Shown here one piece after another: positions 45,958-48,288 of a stretch of 48,288 bases of DNA (position 1 is the stretch's first letter; each line of letters starts with the position of its first letter). A program made the translations under genes and the position numbers. The DNA comes from Spirabiliibacterium mucosae. Lineage in GTDB: Bacteria; Pseudomonadota; Gammaproteobacteria; Enterobacterales; Pasteurellaceae. The stretch lies in the NCBI RefSeq assembly GCF_014884965.1, contig NZ_JABTBO010000018.1, positions 1 through 48,288 of the forward strand, read 5' to 3'. The notes under the pieces were generated by a model that was not told where the DNA came from, did not search any database, and saw only the letters and a program-made list of their open reading frames with translations.

Positions 45958-48288
45958 ATGACGATGAGTAAAAAAAGAAAAAAACAGCTGCAACAAAAAA
46001 AAGTTCAGTTGCTTCAAAAATAGCAAAACTGAATACGCTTGGCAGTTCACATGGGCAATTATCTGAGCTGGACAATAGTTCGTGTCAATACCAAATGGCT
46101 GACTCATCAAAAGGTTATCTCTCAGACGGCATAATATTTTCTTTAAAAAGACAATTAAGTACTTTAGATAAAAAAAATATTAGATTAGAAAATAAGAATA
46201 TTAGTTTAAATAGCGAGATTCAAAATCTTAAAAAAGAGTTGCTTTTCTATAAGCAAGAGTACAGTCGCTTTGATGCTGAAAAACAACAGCTGTTGGTAAG
46301 AGAGCTCAAAGCTAGAGATAAAGTATTGAGTTATGAGAACTCAATGTCATTTCGTTTAGGCTACGCCATTATATTTGCTTTTAAAAATCCAGGAGGCTTA
46401 AGGCATTTAATAAAAACTATTTTTTCATTGATAGGTGAGCGAAAAATAAAAAGTTCGGCAAAAATTGGTTTTTAACCCAGCAGATCATGTAAATGTACCT
46501 AAAATTAGTTTTGCGCAATGGAATAAAAGAAAACCTGTTTTTCAATGGCTAACACCTAAAATTGATGGGAAAAAATTTATTAAGCTTAGCCAAGATGAGT
46601 CACAACAGTTAAGTCGAGAGCCTATAACGCACACTATCTCATGTGGAGATGGTGTGGTTGAATTAGTACTTTCTATTGACATATTTAGCAATCAGCCTAA
46701 ACCTAAACAAGCCCTACTTTTCTTTTCATTTCGTGACAAAGATGGAAGAATATTGGATCCAGTAGTGGATTATCCTTTTAGTAAAGCTTTAAACAAGTCT
46801 TATGTTTATTTGAATACAGATCCTAGACAATTCGATCAAGTTTTACTAATCCTCCCTGAAACATGTCGCTCAGTTGATATTGGATTGCAGACTTGGGATA
46901 GTGGTGATGCGAAAATACAATTGAGTAATAAAGTTGGTATTACGACTTACAAAGAAGGAGTTTCAGTCGTTATTCCTACTTATAAAGGGGTAAACACTAT
47001 AAGGAAGTGTATAGAGTCACTTTTGAATCAAGACTTTCCCAAAGATTCCTATGAGCTATTGATAGCCATAAATGGCGAGTCTGATGGAACAAATATCTTA
47101 CTTGAAAAAATCAAACGTAAGCATCCTCTGGCTAATATTAGAATTTTGCAAATACAAGAAGCGGGCGTTGCCAATGCGAGGAATCTTGCTGTTTCTGAGT
47201 CATCTTATAATTACACTACATTTATTGATGATGATGACTATGTAAGCCAAAGTTATTTGACATCTCTTTATTCTCTTGCTGACTATTATTCAGTTGTATT
47301 AACTGGAGTGACTGATGTTTCACCAGAAGGCAAGACACTTCCAACAGTTATCACACAACAGTTAGGCAAAGTATTACTTAAAGAAGATATTCAATATAGT
47401 GATGTCTCATCATCACTAACAATGAATGCTTGCAAACTTGCGCCAGCTCATATGGTAAAGGCAGTATCCTATTTATGTGAATTACGTAGTGGAGAAGATG
47501 TTGTTTATTGGTCAGAGCTAATAAGTCGCTTCCAGCCTAGGGTGAAAGTGGTAGAAGAGTTGGAAAATGCCGTTTACTATCGAGTATTACGTGAAAATTC
47601 TGTATCAAGACAGAAAGAGTCATTTGATTTCAATGTTCGTCAGCGTTTAATGGTAATTTCAGAGCTCATTAGACTACTGAAAAACGCACCTGTAAAAATT
47701 ATTGCTGATTTTGTACAAAGTAAGATTAATGCTCAAGCAGGATTTGTTAAACGTTATCTAAGCAAATATCCGCAAGAATTTCCAGATTTCCAATTGCTAG
47801 TTGACGAGTTAAAAGTCAACAATAGTGTTATTAGAGAAATTAATGCTCAATTTTCAACCGCATTGATAATATCCTATTGCTATGCCCCGTATATAGATAC
47901 CTCAGGTGTAGTTATGGGTAAGCGGGTAAGAAATATGGAGCAAACGGTTGATGTTATTTATAACAGCATGGACAAAGTTCGGTCTAAAGATGCCAATTTG
48001 CTAAATATTTCTTTACCGTTTGTAGGTAAAATGATTGAGCTTAAATGTGCACAAACTTTCTCAAATTGGAATGGAATAGAGCAATTTGCAGAGCAAGCCT
48101 TTGTTGAAACAGCTAGATTGCTTTCTCGTCGTCCTATTTATGAAAAAATTTATAGTCGAGCAATGTGGCCTGCATCTCATTTTGCTGCCGCATTAATTAA
48201 AATCTAAATATCCACAGATGAAATGGGTCGCAGAGTTTTCAGACCCCTTATTGCTTTGATGTTGACAGGTAATCAAACGCCATGAGCC
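45958..48288 (+). CDS. Large multidomain capsule glycosyltransferase, partial at right edge, frame-shifted
   Basis: Several frames that read as one protein. From ATG 45958 (or 45964) a lysine-rich start meets a break in two A7 runs (45970-45984). It then continues ASKIAKLNTLGSSHGQ, a coiled coil (about 46140-46330) and LGYAIIFAFKNP. A second disruption near 46445-46470 needs two bases (or loss of one). The long frame 46465-48207 follows. It holds a beta domain, then a GT-A family 2 domain (GVSVVIPTYKGVNTIRKCIESLL from about 46957; FIDDDDYVS near 47221), then the start of a second glycosyltransferase domain (ALIISYCYAPYIDTSG near 47860). The stop at 48205 is probably false, since KYPQMKWVAEFSDPLLL follows in another frame. 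It probably builds the ManNAcA-containing capsule chain; substrates are unknown. Confidence 0.7.

Noticed and set aside
1-48288. Search by eye for tRNA, rRNA, insertion sequence ends and att sites
   Set aside because: No cloverleaf-like block with conserved GGTTCGA-type arm, no transposase ORF and no flanking direct repeats were recognised; a tool search could still find a small RNA.

Overview
The window looks like chromosomal DNA of a member of the Pasteurellaceae. The 9-bp core of the Haemophilus-type DNA uptake signal (AAGTGCGGT or its complement) occurs again and again, between genes and inside them. Gene content and order also fit: sppA divergent from a ydjA-like nitroreductase, lpxL (htrB) divergent from hldE, and ldtD-mepK-gloC in a row. 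The genus cannot be fixed from the sequence alone. No rRNA, tRNA, insertion sequence, prophage or CRISPR array was recognised.

Layout. 1-1288 (-): most of a type III DNA methyltransferase (mod) with a CCGAT pentanucleotide repeat tract; it runs off the left edge. 1591-5384 (+): a secreted chondroitin lyase and a CBM9-like exported protein. 5442-6707 (-): O-acetylhomoserine sulfhydrylase. 6810-14562: sucABCD (-) divergent from gltA (+), the oxidative half of a TCA cycle without sdh. 14608-24790: a heme-acquisition island. The leftward group is chaN-like lipoprotein, exported oligopeptidase B-like peptidase, TonB-dependent receptor, TbpB-like surface lipoprotein, then hmuTUV. The rightward group is hutX-hutZ. 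Two Fur-box-like sites lie between them. 24833-43360: mostly housekeeping genes (epmC, htpX, SOS-regulated umuDC, a DUF695/RraB-like gene, xthA, ldtD-mepK-gloC, lpxL/hldE, ldhA, trxA, sppA/nitroreductase, an AraC regulator with a carboxymuconolactone decarboxylase family protein, a DUF1266-like membrane protein and kpsS). 43514-48288 (+): an AT-rich capsule synthesis segment with wecB, wecC (UDP-ManNAcA synthesis) and a large multidomain glycosyltransferase that runs off the right edge.

How the genes work together. The heme island covers every step from the cell surface to the cytoplasm: surface lipoprotein and outer-membrane receptor, periplasmic binding protein and ABC transporter, cytosolic heme carrier and heme-degrading enzyme. 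It also carries an exported peptidase not usually found in such operons. The chondroitinase pair would attack host glycosaminoglycans. kpsS with wecBC points to a lipid-anchored, ManNAcA-containing capsule.

Main caution. More than ten genes are interrupted in this sequence, and nearly every break is repaired by adding one base to a short homopolymer, nearly always A or T. The repaired proteins have family-typical lengths. I read these as systematic single-base deletion errors in the sequence rather than real pseudogenes. The pentanucleotide tract in mod is a different matter and is a plausible genuine phase-variation switch.
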